Under the pieces are notes generated by a model that ran no database searches, was not told the origin of the DNA, and saw nothing but the letters and a program-made list of their open reading frames with translations. A DNA stretch of 8,965 nt, taken from the NCBI GenBank assembly GCA_027295435.1, contig JAPUKX010000008.1, forward strand, positions 1 to 8,965. The letters run 5' to 3'. Made by a program: the position numbers and the translations under genes. This DNA comes from Planctomycetota bacterium. Its GTDB lineage: Bacteria; Planctomycetota; Phycisphaerae; Phycisphaerales; SM1A02. Shown one piece after another: positions 1 to 6,256 of this stretch; within the stretch, counting starts at the first letter, position 1; each line of letters opens with the position of its first letter.

Positions 1-30
1 GTCAAAAATACCGGAATTGTCGGGGGAACA

Positions 31-61
31 GTGACAACTCGTACCGGTCTATCCCGATAGT
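31..61 (+). promoter_or_regulatory. Weak candidate promoter for the metallophosphoesterase gene
   Basis: GTGACA at 31-36 matches five of six bases of a sigma70 -35 box. GATAGT at 56-61 matches four of six bases of a -10 box, with a rather long 19-bp spacer. It would give a leader of roughly 90 nt before the ATG at 158. The -10 lies inside an inverted repeat (CTATC-CC-GATAG, 49-60). No gene is seen in 1-157 on either strand. The call rests only on resemblance to the consensus. Confidence 0.25.
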
Positions 62-157
62 ACCCTACGGTCACAGGCAGGCCGCCTTCAACGGAGGCGC
101 CTCGCCCGCGACCATTCTTCCGCCACCACCAGCGGCCAACGGAGACGGGACCAAATC

Positions 158-925
158 ATGGGGCGCTACGCTGTCATCTCCGACGTTCACGGGAACCTCT
201 ACGCGTTGGAGGCGGTGCTGGCCCAGATCGGCCCCATGCAGGTCGAGCAGATCATCTGCCTGGGGGACATCGTCGGGTACGGACCGCACCCCGACCGGTG
301 TCTCGACCTGGTGATCAAGTGTTGCGAGACGACGGTCCGCGGTAACCACGATGACGCGGTGATCAACCCCCAGCTCGAAGAGGAATTCAACGGGCCGGCA
401 AAGGAGGCGATCGCCTGGTCTCGCGGGGTGCTGGGGCCGCTGCACCTGGACGCCCTGTGCCGGCTGCGGGAGATTGAACATCCCCATGAGTCGGTGATGT
501 GCGTCCACGATTGCCCCGTCGCAGCCGCGACCGATTATGTCTACGATACGCACATTGCCGCGATCGCCTTCGGCGGGGTCAACACGCCCATCTGCCTGCT
601 CGGGCACACGCATGTTCCCATGGTCTTTGAGGCCCCCCCGGCCGATGATTCCAAGGGGGAGCTCACCGCACGCGACGTGGTTGCACATGTGACGCCGGAC
701 GGTGAACCGATTGCGCTTGCTCAGGATCGGCGGTACATCTGCAACCCCGGCTCCGTCGGCCAACCGCGCGATGCTGACCCGCGCGCGAGCTTCGCGGTGC
801 TCGATCTTGACCAGCACACGTTCACGGTGCATCGCACCAACTACGACATCGACGCGGCGCGGCTGGCCACGCAGCAGGCCGGCCTGCCCACGGTCCTCGC
901 CGACCGCCTCGCGATCGGCGCGTGA
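158..925 (+). CDS. Calcineurin-like metallophosphoesterase (YfcE/Metallophos_2 type)
   Basis: A 255-residue cytosolic protein with the full metallophosphoesterase motif set in order: DVHGN at residues 9-13, GDIVGYGP at 36-43, GNHDD at 62-66, a VHDCP segment near 116-120 (family members usually have VHGSP), GHTH at 149-152, and NPGSVGQPRD in the C-terminal third. Asp9, His11, Asp37, Asn63, His117, His150 and His152 are the expected ligands of a two-metal centre. Proteins of this group hydrolyse phosphodiester or phosphomonoester bonds, but the physiological substrate cannot be read from sequence. The length is normal for a one-domain member and there is no signal peptide. The ATG at 158 is preceded by GGGA about 7 nt upstream and GGAG 13 nt upstream. 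The gene stands alone and converges on the MATE gene. The family call is secure; the substrate is unknown. Confidence 0.93.
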   Translation: MGRYAVISDVHGNLYALEAVLAQIGPMQVEQIICLGDIVGYGPHPDRCLDLVIKCCETTVRGNHDDAVINPQLEEEFNGPAKEAIAWSRGVLGPLHLDALCRLREIEHPHESVMCVHDCPVAAATDYVYDTHIAAIAFGGVNTPICLLGHTHVPMVFEAPPADDSKGELTARDVVAHVTPDGEPIALAQDRRYICNPGSVGQPRDADPRASFAVLDLDQHTFTVHRTNYDIDAARLATQQAGLPTVLADRLAIGA

Positions 926-955
926 CCCCGTTTCCGTCCCCTCCTCCGTGTAAAG

Positions 956-974
956 CCGCGACCGGTGGTCGCGG
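956..974. terminator. Stem-loop downstream of the metallophosphoesterase gene, possible terminator
   Basis: A perfect 8-bp stem, CCGCGACC (956-963) pairing with GGTCGCGG (967-974), closes a 3-nt loop. It begins 31 nt after the phosphoesterase stop and is followed by TCCTTCACCCTT, which is only partly T-rich. Position and stability suggest transcription termination or 3'-end protection. The missing T tract keeps confidence moderate. Confidence 0.45.
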
Positions 975-1015
975 TCCTTCACCCTTCGCGCGGTGATTTC
1001 GTGATCTCACCGTGT

Positions 1016-1046
1016 AGACAAACCGGCGATGCCATCGCCGGCTTAT
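1016..1046. terminator. Probable terminator between convergent genes (phosphoesterase and MATE)
   Basis: A perfect 8-bp stem, CCGGCGAT (1023-1030) pairing with ATCGCCGG (1034-1041), has a 3-nt loop. Read on the minus strand the stem is followed by TTTGTCTAC, which suits the end of the MATE transcript. Read on the plus strand it is followed by CTTATC. It could serve both converging genes, better on the minus strand. Confidence 0.5.
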
Positions 1047-1073
1047 CACAGACCGCTGCAGAGCTTTCCGAGC

Positions 1074-1090
1074 CGCGGCGTGTCGCCGCG
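1074..1090. other. Third GC-rich stem-loop in the convergent gap
   Basis: CGCGGCG (1074-1080) pairs perfectly with CGCCGCG (1084-1090) across a TGT loop. It has no adjacent T tract, so it is more likely a backup structure or an RNA 3'-end feature than a classical terminator. The rest of the gap, 1091-1188, shows no gene and no other clear signal. Confidence 0.35.
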
Positions 1091-1188
1091 CGCTCGTTGC
1101 GTGTTTTCGCGCCGGTTGCGGATGCACATGACCTGCGGGCGTTCACCGCCGGCACGGCCCGGCTCGCTGATGGGTCATGGCTTGTGCG

Positions 1189-2727
1189 CTACACCTTGAT
1201 CCGCTTCCAGCCGCCGTGGAAGAAGCGGGCTGAGAACAACGCCGCACGCACGGCGAACTCGCCACACAGACCAATCCATACGCCCTTGAGGCCGTATCCC
1301 AGCGTCACACCGAAGAGGTACGCGGCGGGCAGACGTACACCGTAGCTGGAAATTGTCGTGATGATGAACGTCCAGGTGGTGTCGCCCACGCCGCGCAGCC
1401 CCTGGCGCAACACCATGGTGATCGCGAAGAAGACCTGCATCACGCCGCAGATCAGAAGCAGGGTGGGCGCATTCTCAAGGTGAATCTCCTGCGTACTGAC
1501 GACGCGCGTCAGCCACGCCCCACCGAAGATAAACAGCACCCCCACCAGCCCCATGACGAGCATGGCCAGGCCGGTGCAGGCCAGGATCGCGCGCTGGGCC
1601 ATCTGCGGGTTCTTCGCGCCGAGGTACTGTCCGGCGAGGGCCCCGGCGGCGGTGCCGATGGCAAACCCGGGCATGAAGCTGAACGCCTCCCATTGGATGG
1701 CGATGATGTGGGCGCCCTGAAGGCCTTCGCCGTTGGCCGCAGTCGCCGCAATCCGGCCGATGAACATCAGCACGAAGATGTTCACCGCCCACATTGAGAT
1801 CCCTTCACAGAAGTTCGGGACGCCGATGCGGACGATGCGCTTGATCACCGGTGGATCCAACGCCAGCTCTGCGGCGTCGAGTCGCATGTCCTTGACACCA
1901 ACCAGCAGAACCCAGAGCGTCAATACCGCGCCCAGGCCGTAGCTGACCGCTGTCCCTACGGCGATCCCGATGACGTGCAGATCGAAGCCGAACGGGTTCT
2001 CAAAGAGAAACTCGCCGAATCGGATGTTGGCACCGGAGAGCGCCCAGGAAAGAAGGATATTGAGCACGTTGACCGCAATGGCGATGGCGGAAGGCTTGGT
2101 GGTTTCGCCCGCCCCGTGCAGGCACATCGCGCCGACCATCATGATGCCCGTCAGCGGCATGGCATACGCGAGTATCCGGATATACTGCGTGCAAAACCGC
2201 GCGGCATCGGGCGACAGTTTGCACAGCGCCCCCAGCGGCGGACCCGCCAACCAGAGGGCTACCCCAACCAGGGCGCCCCAAAACACAGAGAGCATCATCG
2301 CCTGTCCCAGCGCCCGTCGGCTTTGGCGCAACTCGCCCGCCCCGATAGCCCGGGCGATCAACGCCTGGCCACCGATCCCCAGACCCGTCATGGCGATCCC
2401 GATGAACCACCCGACATAGGCGCCGATGCCGAGCCCATCCAGAGCAGCCACGACGATCTGGTCGGGCAGACCTCCCGCCATGATCTTGTCGGCCAGCCCC
2501 ACGCATGCGGCCATCGTTTGTTGGAGCAGCACCGGCAGCGCGAGAATCCAGATCGCCGCCCACATTGACTTGCCCGCGAGCTTCCCGGAGCGGATCTCTC
2601 CCTCGCTGCTGATAAGCGCTTCAGTTTCACCGACGGCGATCGCCCCCACCGGTGGATCGTCCGGCTCGACCGCGGACGAGGTCTCAACATGAGATTCAAC
2701 GTCGGTGTTGGGCGGGCGCGCACTCAA
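1189..2727 (-). CDS. MATE family efflux transporter
   Basis: A 512-residue polytopic membrane protein of the MATE (NorM/DinF-like) family, which exports cationic drugs or metabolites using a sodium or proton gradient. Hydrophobic segments run from about residue 54 to the C-terminus and fit twelve helices in two halves. Family-like stretches are LALPVLLQQTMAACVGLADK in helix 1 and LHGAGETTKPSAIAIAVNVL in the middle of the first half. The second half shows an equivalent IAIQWEAFSFMPGFAIGTAA segment. Residues 1-53 form an acidic, Pro-rich, probably cytosolic N-terminal extension beyond the usual ~450-residue core. The only possible initiators before helix 1 are TTG at 2727 and GTG at residue 27; the first in-frame ATG (residue 54) sits inside helix 1. 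The TTG is therefore preferred although no good ribosome-binding site precedes it. It is the last gene of the minus-strand cluster, 53 nt after the dehydrogenase stop. Confidence 0.92.
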   Translation of the reverse strand: MSARPPNTDVESHVETSSAVEPDDPPVGAIAVGETEALISSEGEIRSGKLAGKSMWAAIWILALPVLLQQTMAACVGLADKIMAGGLPDQIVVAALDGLGIGAYVGWFIGIAMTGLGIGGQALIARAIGAGELRQSRRALGQAMMLSVFWGALVGVALWLAGPPLGALCKLSPDAARFCTQYIRILAYAMPLTGIMMVGAMCLHGAGETTKPSAIAIAVNVLNILLSWALSGANIRFGEFLFENPFGFDLHVIGIAVGTAVSYGLGAVLTLWVLLVGVKDMRLDAAELALDPPVIKRIVRIGVPNFCEGISMWAVNIFVLMFIGRIAATAANGEGLQGAHIIAIQWEAFSFMPGFAIGTAAGALAGQYLGAKNPQMAQRAILACTGLAMLVMGLVGVLFIFGGAWLTRVVSTQEIHLENAPTLLLICGVMQVFFAITMVLRQGLRGVGDTTWTFIITTISSYGVRLPAAYLFGVTLGYGLKGVWIGLCGEFAVRAALFSARFFHGGWKRIKV

Positions 2728-2736
2728 ACGTGGGCG

Positions 2737-2745
2737 ATTGTAGCA
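2737..2745 (-). promoter_or_regulatory. Extended -10 promoter box in front of the MATE gene
   Basis: On the minus strand, TGCTACAAT reads 2745 to 2737. It is a complete TGn extension followed by a hexamer one base from TATAAT. No TTGACA-like -35 is visible at the right distance, which extended -10 promoters can tolerate. Transcription would begin near 2730, almost at the TTG start at 2727, implying a leaderless or nearly leaderless mRNA. This would let the MATE gene be expressed independently of the upstream dehydrogenase. Confidence 0.4.
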
Positions 2746-2780
2746 ACAGGCTCACCGCCCACCGCGCGAAGCGCCTCCAA

Positions 2781-3758
2781 TCAGATATCAACCAGTACCT
2801 TGAGCATCCCCGGTCGGCTTGCCGCCTGCAGAATGGCCGGCCCGTCGTTGAGGCTCATGCGTTTGCCGATGAGGCTCACCACGTCGATCTCACCGCGAGC
2901 GAGCATCGACACGGCCTCCCCGATCGGCCCGGACCTTGAGCCGAGCAGGGAAAGCTCCTTCATCACGACCGTCGTGAGGTCGGTCTGGGCCGCCGGACTC
3001 GGCTGGCAAGCAAACATGGTCTTGAGCACAATCGTGCCACGGGGCCGCACCAGTTGCATCGCCAGCTCCAGCCCGGTCGATGAGCCGGTGCAATCCACCA
3101 CGATATCCTGGTCCGCGCGCCGGCCGATGTCGTCCACGTGGCGGTGCTTAATCTGCCACTTCTCACAAAGCGCCAGGTTCTCGGAGTACCGGCCGATCAA
3201 TCGAACGGAGGCATTGAGCCTGGCCATCACCTGGACCATGAGCAACCCCAATGCTCCGTCGCCGAGCACGGTGATGTACGGCTTGCCCTCGATAGTGAGC
3301 TGCCGAGCCGCCTGGATTGCCGAAGCCAGGGACTCGACGAACACCGCCTGATCATTATCAATCGAATCGGGCACCACCACCAAGTTGTTCACGGGCAGCA
3401 CGAACCAATCAGCCAGGCATCCATCACGCCCCTGCATGCCGAGCACCGTTCGTTGCCGGCAGTGACTCTTCAAGCCCGCCTGACACATGTCACAACGACC
3501 ACACACGGCCTCCACCGAGCCGACGATGCGTCTGCCGACGAGATCGGCCCCGATCTCGCCGTTGATCACCTCCACGACACCTGCGAACTCGTGACCCAGC
3601 GTGCCCGAGAACTCCAACAATCCCCTGCACAGCTCGATGTCAATGGCGCTGACGGCGGCCTTGATGGTGCGAACAAGAGCCTCGCCGGGCTGCGGCTGGG
3701 GCTGCGGATGATTGGTGACAAGAGCCGGGGCACCGCCGTCAAAGCGCAACGCCCGCAT
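2781..3758 (-). CDS. Zinc-type medium-chain dehydrogenase/reductase-like protein lacking the first catalytic Cys
   Basis: A 325-residue protein of the medium-chain dehydrogenase (alcohol or threonine dehydrogenase-like) family, expected to oxidise or reduce an alcohol or carbonyl with NAD(P). A GroES-like domain comes first, with GTLGHEFAG at 52-60. A structural zinc lobe follows with Cys86, Cys89, Cys92 and Cys100 (C-x2-C-x2-C-x7-C). A Rossmann domain with VLGDGALG then binds the cofactor. The usual GIC(G/N)TD segment reads AVSAID here, so the first catalytic zinc ligand is Ser37 (codon AGC), while His56 and Glu57 remain. Catalysis may therefore be altered or zinc-independent. The chosen ATG gives the standard N-terminus MRALRFDGG. 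Another in-frame ATG at 3821 has GAGGAAG 11 nt upstream and would add 21 residues, overlapping the lipoprotein gene end. A hairpin sits just before the chosen start. The gene lies between the lipoprotein and MATE genes, same strand. Confidence 0.85.
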   Translation of the reverse strand: MRALRFDGGAPALVTNHPQPQPQPGEALVRTIKAAVSAIDIELCRGLLEFSGTLGHEFAGVVEVINGEIGADLVGRRIVGSVEAVCGRCDMCQAGLKSHCRQRTVLGMQGRDGCLADWFVLPVNNLVVVPDSIDNDQAVFVESLASAIQAARQLTIEGKPYITVLGDGALGLLMVQVMARLNASVRLIGRYSENLALCEKWQIKHRHVDDIGRRADQDIVVDCTGSSTGLELAMQLVRPRGTIVLKTMFACQPSPAAQTDLTTVVMKELSLLGSRSGPIGEAVSMLARGEIDVVSLIGKRMSLNDGPAILQAASRPGMLKVLVDI

Positions 3759-3761
3759 GAA

Positions 3762-3778
3762 CCCCGATGCAGTCGGGG
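3762..3778 (-). promoter_or_regulatory. Hairpin covering the probable ribosome-binding site of the dehydrogenase-like gene
   Basis: On the minus strand CCCCGA and TCGGGG form a perfect 6-bp stem with a 5-nt loop, ending 3 nt before the ATG at 3758. The GGGG that could act as ribosome-binding sequence lies in the stem, so initiation may depend on ribosomes arriving from the upstream lipoprotein gene. If translation instead starts at 3821, the hairpin is inside the coding region. Confidence 0.35.
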
Positions 3779-3804
3779 CGGTCGGCTCTCGCTGCCGCGA
3801 CGTG

Positions 3805-4674
3805 TCAGCCGCCTGTTTCATCTGCTGGGGCTTCCTCGCTGTCCGGATAGGTCTTGCGTTGCGAGGCAGGCCGCAGACCGGCCGGCGGACCCGGTTGCTC
3901 AAAGGTCGTGCTTGACCAGAAGGCCAGCTTCTCCAGCCACGTCTGCCGACGCTGGTAGGTTGGATACAGGTACTCCTGTTGGCGAGCGAACGGCTGCTCG
4001 ACGGCGTTGTACCACCGCAGCCACGCTCGCGGATCGAGCCAAAACTTCTCCCCGGTCAGCGTCACCAGCGATTGCTGAGCGGCCAGATTGACCGACAGCT
4101 CTACCGCATCCAGCGCCCCAACGAGGCCCTGAAAGACACGATCCTGAGGATATTGTCCAAGCGCCACAGCGGCGGCGACGCGGATGTCCGGCTGCTCGCC
4201 CTCGTCGCCCAGCGTTTGCAGCAGAGGCGAGACGACAGCCGGGTTGTGTATGCGCTGAAGGGCTTTGGCCGCCTCCCATCGAACCTGAAGCTCCTGCTCA
4301 TCGCCAAGGCCAGCAGCAATACGCGGGGCGTCCTCGGGCCCACCATAACGGCCCAGCGCACCTATCGATGCCGCCTTGACCAGCGGATCGCGCTCGTTTT
4401 CGACCCGGTCGCGATACATGGCTAGATATGCGTCCGCACCACCGAACGGAGAATTTACGATCAACACCGTGCCACGGCGCCGATTGTCTGGGTCGTGCGG
4501 ATCCACCATCAACCTGACCGCCTTGTCTGGGTTCACCGGGATGATCGACTCGCCCAGCGCGCTGAGATCCTGCCCCATCGAACTACAGCCGATGACCGCG
4601 CCCGCGGCCAACGCGCCCAAGCCACCCCATCCGCACCGCTTGGTAACGCTATGCAATGTCCGCATGTCACTCAT
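3805..4674 (-). CDS. HEAT-repeat lipoprotein
   Basis: A 289-residue protein with a lipoprotein signal peptide: basic residues at 12-13, a small hydrophobic stretch GLGALAAGAVIG, and a lipobox ending at Cys30, followed by Ser-Ser. The mature chain contains HEAT-like helical pairs from about residue 97 to 213, with repeated patterns such as VKAASIGALGRYG, VRWEAAKALQRI and IRVAAAVALGQY. A Trp- and Tyr-rich tail follows (WLDPRAWLRWYNAVEQPF). HEAT repeats make protein-binding scaffolds, so a role as a membrane-anchored adaptor is inferred; no catalytic motif is visible. The start ATG at 4674 has a second in-frame ATG three codons on; neither has a strong ribosome-binding site. It is the first gene of the minus-strand cluster and diverges from the hydrolase gene across a 223-nt spacer. 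The partner and precise role are unknown. Confidence 0.82.
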   Translation of the reverse strand: MSDMRTLHSVTKRCGWGGLGALAAGAVIGCSSMGQDLSALGESIIPVNPDKAVRLMVDPHDPDNRRRGTVLIVNSPFGGADAYLAMYRDRVENERDPLVKAASIGALGRYGGPEDAPRIAAGLGDEQELQVRWEAAKALQRIHNPAVVSPLLQTLGDEGEQPDIRVAAAVALGQYPQDRVFQGLVGALDAVELSVNLAAQQSLVTLTGEKFWLDPRAWLRWYNAVEQPFARQQEYLYPTYQRRQTWLEKLAFWSSTTFEQPGPPAGLRPASQRKTYPDSEEAPADETGG

Positions 4675-4830
4675 AGATGGCGCCTACCCACATTGGAGCC
4701 CGTAGTGTAGAGGATCGGCATACCTACCGCGAACGCGCCAGCCGATGGGGATGTGACCCGCGTCAGCGTCGGCATGCCCTTCATCTCATCAACTCGGCGA
4801 AGGAGCATCAATGCCCCCCTGCCAGGACTC

Positions 4831-4855
4831 TGTCGGTCCTGTACCGTATCCGACA
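4831..4855. promoter_or_regulatory. Inverted repeat, candidate operator
   Basis: TGTCGG (4831-4836) and CCGACA (4850-4855) are perfect 6-bp inverted half-sites separated by 13 bases. The right half-site is exactly the candidate -35 box of the hydrolase promoter, a position where a bound dimeric regulator would block transcription. No regulator gene is present in the window. Confidence 0.3.
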
Positions 4856-4878
4856 ACACCGTAGCGGGGTTGTATATT
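4850..4878 (+). promoter_or_regulatory. Sigma70-like promoter for the MBL-fold hydrolase gene
   Basis: CCGACA at 4850-4855 matches four of six bases of a -35 box. TATATT at 4873-4878 matches five of six bases of a -10 box. The spacer is exactly 17 bp. Transcription would start near 4885, 13 nt before the ATG at 4898. The spacing and position in the divergent gap make it the best promoter seen in the window. Confidence 0.5.
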
Positions 4879-4897
4879 GGAACCGGGAATTGACCGG

Positions 4898-5545
4898 ATG
4901 CCCAGTCCCAGAATTACAACGTATGTGCTCGGTGAGTTTCAGACCAACTGCTTTGTGGTCACCACACCCGACCAGACTGAGTGCTGGCTCGTCGATTGCG
5001 GCTTCGAACCCGCGGCAATGCTCGATGACGTTATGCGGCGCGGATTGAAACCGGTGGCTCTGCTGCTGACCCATACCCACCCGGACCACATCGCGGGCGT
5101 CGATGTGGCGCTGACTCGCTTTGGGCGGATACCAGTCTACGTGCACAATGCTGAAGCGGGCCATTGTAGCAATCCGGCGCTCAACCTCTCCGCGATGATG
5201 GGTATGCCGATCACCGTTACGGAACCCGACCATTACCTGGCAGATGGCGAAACTCTGGATCTCAACGGCACGACCTGGCGAGTCGTACATGCCCCCGGCC
5301 ACAGCCCAGGCGGGGTGCTCTACGTCCACGACGAGTCAAGGCAAGCGATCGTCGGGGACACGCTGTTTGCCGGCTCGATGGGGCGGATCGACTTTCCCGG
5401 TTCAGATCCCGACGCCTTCCGCCACACCATCCACAACGTGCTCATGAGCCTGCCGGACGAGATGACCATTTATCCCGGTCACGGGCCAAGCACCACCATC
5501 GGTCAGGAGAGACGAACCAATCCGTTCGTCATCAACGGGTTCTGA
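4898..5545 (+). CDS. MBL-fold metallohydrolase (glyoxalase II-like, YcbL type)
   Basis: A 215-residue cytosolic hydrolase of the metallo-beta-lactamase fold. The metal-binding signature THTHPDH spans residues 58-64 (His59, His61, Asp63, His64). Further ligands follow: His135 in APGHSPGG, Asp154 in GDTLFAGSMGR and His195 in YPGHGPSTT. The GDTLFAGSMGRIDFPGSD segment and the ending IGQERRTNPFV are characteristic of the short glyoxalase II-like subgroup, which lacks the C-terminal glutathione-binding domain of true glyoxalase II. Thioester hydrolysis is the likely chemistry; the natural substrate is not determined. The ATG at 4898 is preferred over an in-frame TTG at 4877, because that TTG overlaps the candidate -10 box and the ATG gives the normal N-terminus before TTYVLGEFQTNCF. 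It is the first gene of a rightward pair, followed 156 nt later by the zinc-ribbon gene. Confidence 0.92.
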   Translation: MPSPRITTYVLGEFQTNCFVVTTPDQTECWLVDCGFEPAAMLDDVMRRGLKPVALLLTHTHPDHIAGVDVALTRFGRIPVYVHNAEAGHCSNPALNLSAMMGMPITVTEPDHYLADGETLDLNGTTWRVVHAPGHSPGGVLYVHDESRQAIVGDTLFAGSMGRIDFPGSDPDAFRHTIHNVLMSLPDEMTIYPGHGPSTTIGQERRTNPFVINGF

Positions 5546-5555
5546 TTGGACTTGC

Positions 5556-5580
5556 CCAAGGCCGGCCCCCGGCCACTTGG
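5556..5580 (+). terminator. Stem-loop after the MBL hydrolase gene, possible weak terminator
   Basis: GGCCGG (5560-5565) pairs with CCGGCC (5569-5574) across a CCC loop. Outside a 2-nt bulge, CCAA (5556-5559) pairs with TTGG (5577-5580). It starts 10 nt after the hydrolase stop and is followed by ATTCCTACT, not a true T tract. It may only partly separate the hydrolase from the zinc-ribbon gene. Confidence 0.35.
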
Positions 5581-5683
5581 ATTCCTACTCGACTTATCCA
5601 GACCGCATATCCGCTCCACTTTCGAAGCTGTTCACCGCCGGCGTCCTCAATCGCAACCACGTTCAGCCGATACCCTCATGTCC

Positions 5684-5694
5684 GAGGAGAGGGG
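5684..5694 (+). promoter_or_regulatory. Strong ribosome-binding site that fixes the zinc-ribbon gene start
   Basis: GAGGAGAGGGG lies 7 nt before the ATG at 5702 and is strongly purine-rich and anti-Shine-Dalgarno complementary. It argues for that ATG over the in-frame ATG at 5678 and over the upstream TTG at 5546. Confidence 0.65.
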
Positions 5695-5701
5695 ATCAGC
5701 A

Positions 5702-6214
5702 ATGCAATGTCCACAATGCTCGTCAACGATGCAAGGGATTGAGTACGAGGGCGTACCGATCCAGACCTGCGAATCGTGCGGTGGGGAGTTCATCGGCGGC
5801 GCCGAACTCGCGCACGTGGTCCGCACCCGCCAGGAGCAATTCGACGTCGAGCTCAAGGACATGCTGGCCCAGCGCAAGCCGATCTTCGGCGTGCCACAGC
5901 CCCAGACGAAGCGATTACATTGCTGTCCCGGATGTGGAGAGCCGATGAACGTGCTCAACTACGGCGCCGATAGCGGAATCTACGTCGATCGATGTGAGGG
6001 CTGTGATAGCCTCTGGCTCGATCACCAAGAGCTTGAGAAGATCCAGGCGCTCATGGAACGCAGGACCGATGAGGCGCCGCAACAACTACAGGCCATCGCT
6101 GACAAGCTTGAGCTTGCTCGGCGGGAGGCCGCCCAGAGCACCGCAGACGCTTTCGCCGGTTCACGATTCGCCTTCGTCAATGCGCTGATCAACCGCCTGC
6201 TCGACGCTGCCTAG
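5702..6214 (+). CDS. Double zinc-ribbon protein (zf-TFIIB-like)
   Basis: A 170-residue protein with two copies of a TFIIB-type zinc ribbon. The first uses Cys3, Cys6, Cys23 and Cys26 (MQCPQC ... TCESCGGEF). The second uses Cys75, Cys78, Cys98 and Cys101 (CPGCGEP ... RCEGCDSLWLD). A charged linker containing PIFGVPQP joins them. The last ~60 residues are helical and charged (ELEKIQALMERRTDEAP... onward), with an amphipathic end FAFVNALINRLLDAA. Each ribbon matches the family pattern CP.C ... C..C...W/F. Such proteins are common in bacteria and their function is poorly defined; nucleic acid or protein binding is inferred only from the fold. There is no signal peptide. The start is set by a strong ribosome-binding site. 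The gene follows the MBL hydrolase on the same strand and converges with the DUF885 gene across 42 nt. Confidence 0.85.
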   Translation: MQCPQCSSTMQGIEYEGVPIQTCESCGGEFIGGAELAHVVRTRQEQFDVELKDMLAQRKPIFGVPQPQTKRLHCCPGCGEPMNVLNYGADSGIYVDRCEGCDSLWLDHQELEKIQALMERRTDEAPQQLQAIADKLELARREAAQSTADAFAGSRFAFVNALINRLLDAA

Positions 6215-6256
6215 GCGAATTCCCCACCATTGGCGCCGGCCGTTGCGACTCGCCGC

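Noticed and set aside
71..982. Long minus-strand open frame (303 codons) opposite the phosphoesterase gene
   Set aside because: It is antisense to a gene with a full set of motifs, shows no recognisable domain, and is rich in Arg, Val and Asp as expected from high-GC antisense frames.
3759..3902. Extension of the dehydrogenase-like protein to the frame start at 3902
   Set aside because: It would overlap the lipoprotein gene by 98 nt with Arg/Pro-rich sequence unlike the family; the family N-terminus begins at 3758.
3138..4091. Plus-strand open frame of 317 codons across the dehydrogenase and lipoprotein genes
   Set aside because: It spans two well-supported genes on the other strand, has no family signature, and its composition is typical of a shadow frame.
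4675..4760. Promoter for the HEAT lipoprotein gene on the minus strand
   Set aside because: A TACACT hexamer exists at 4709-4704, but no -35-like sequence is at 16-18 bp, so it cannot be supported.
5546..5701. Upstream extension of the zinc-ribbon protein to TTG at 5546
   Set aside because: The extra 52 residues are low in similarity to any zinc-ribbon protein, and a strong ribosome-binding site lies right before the ATG at 5702.
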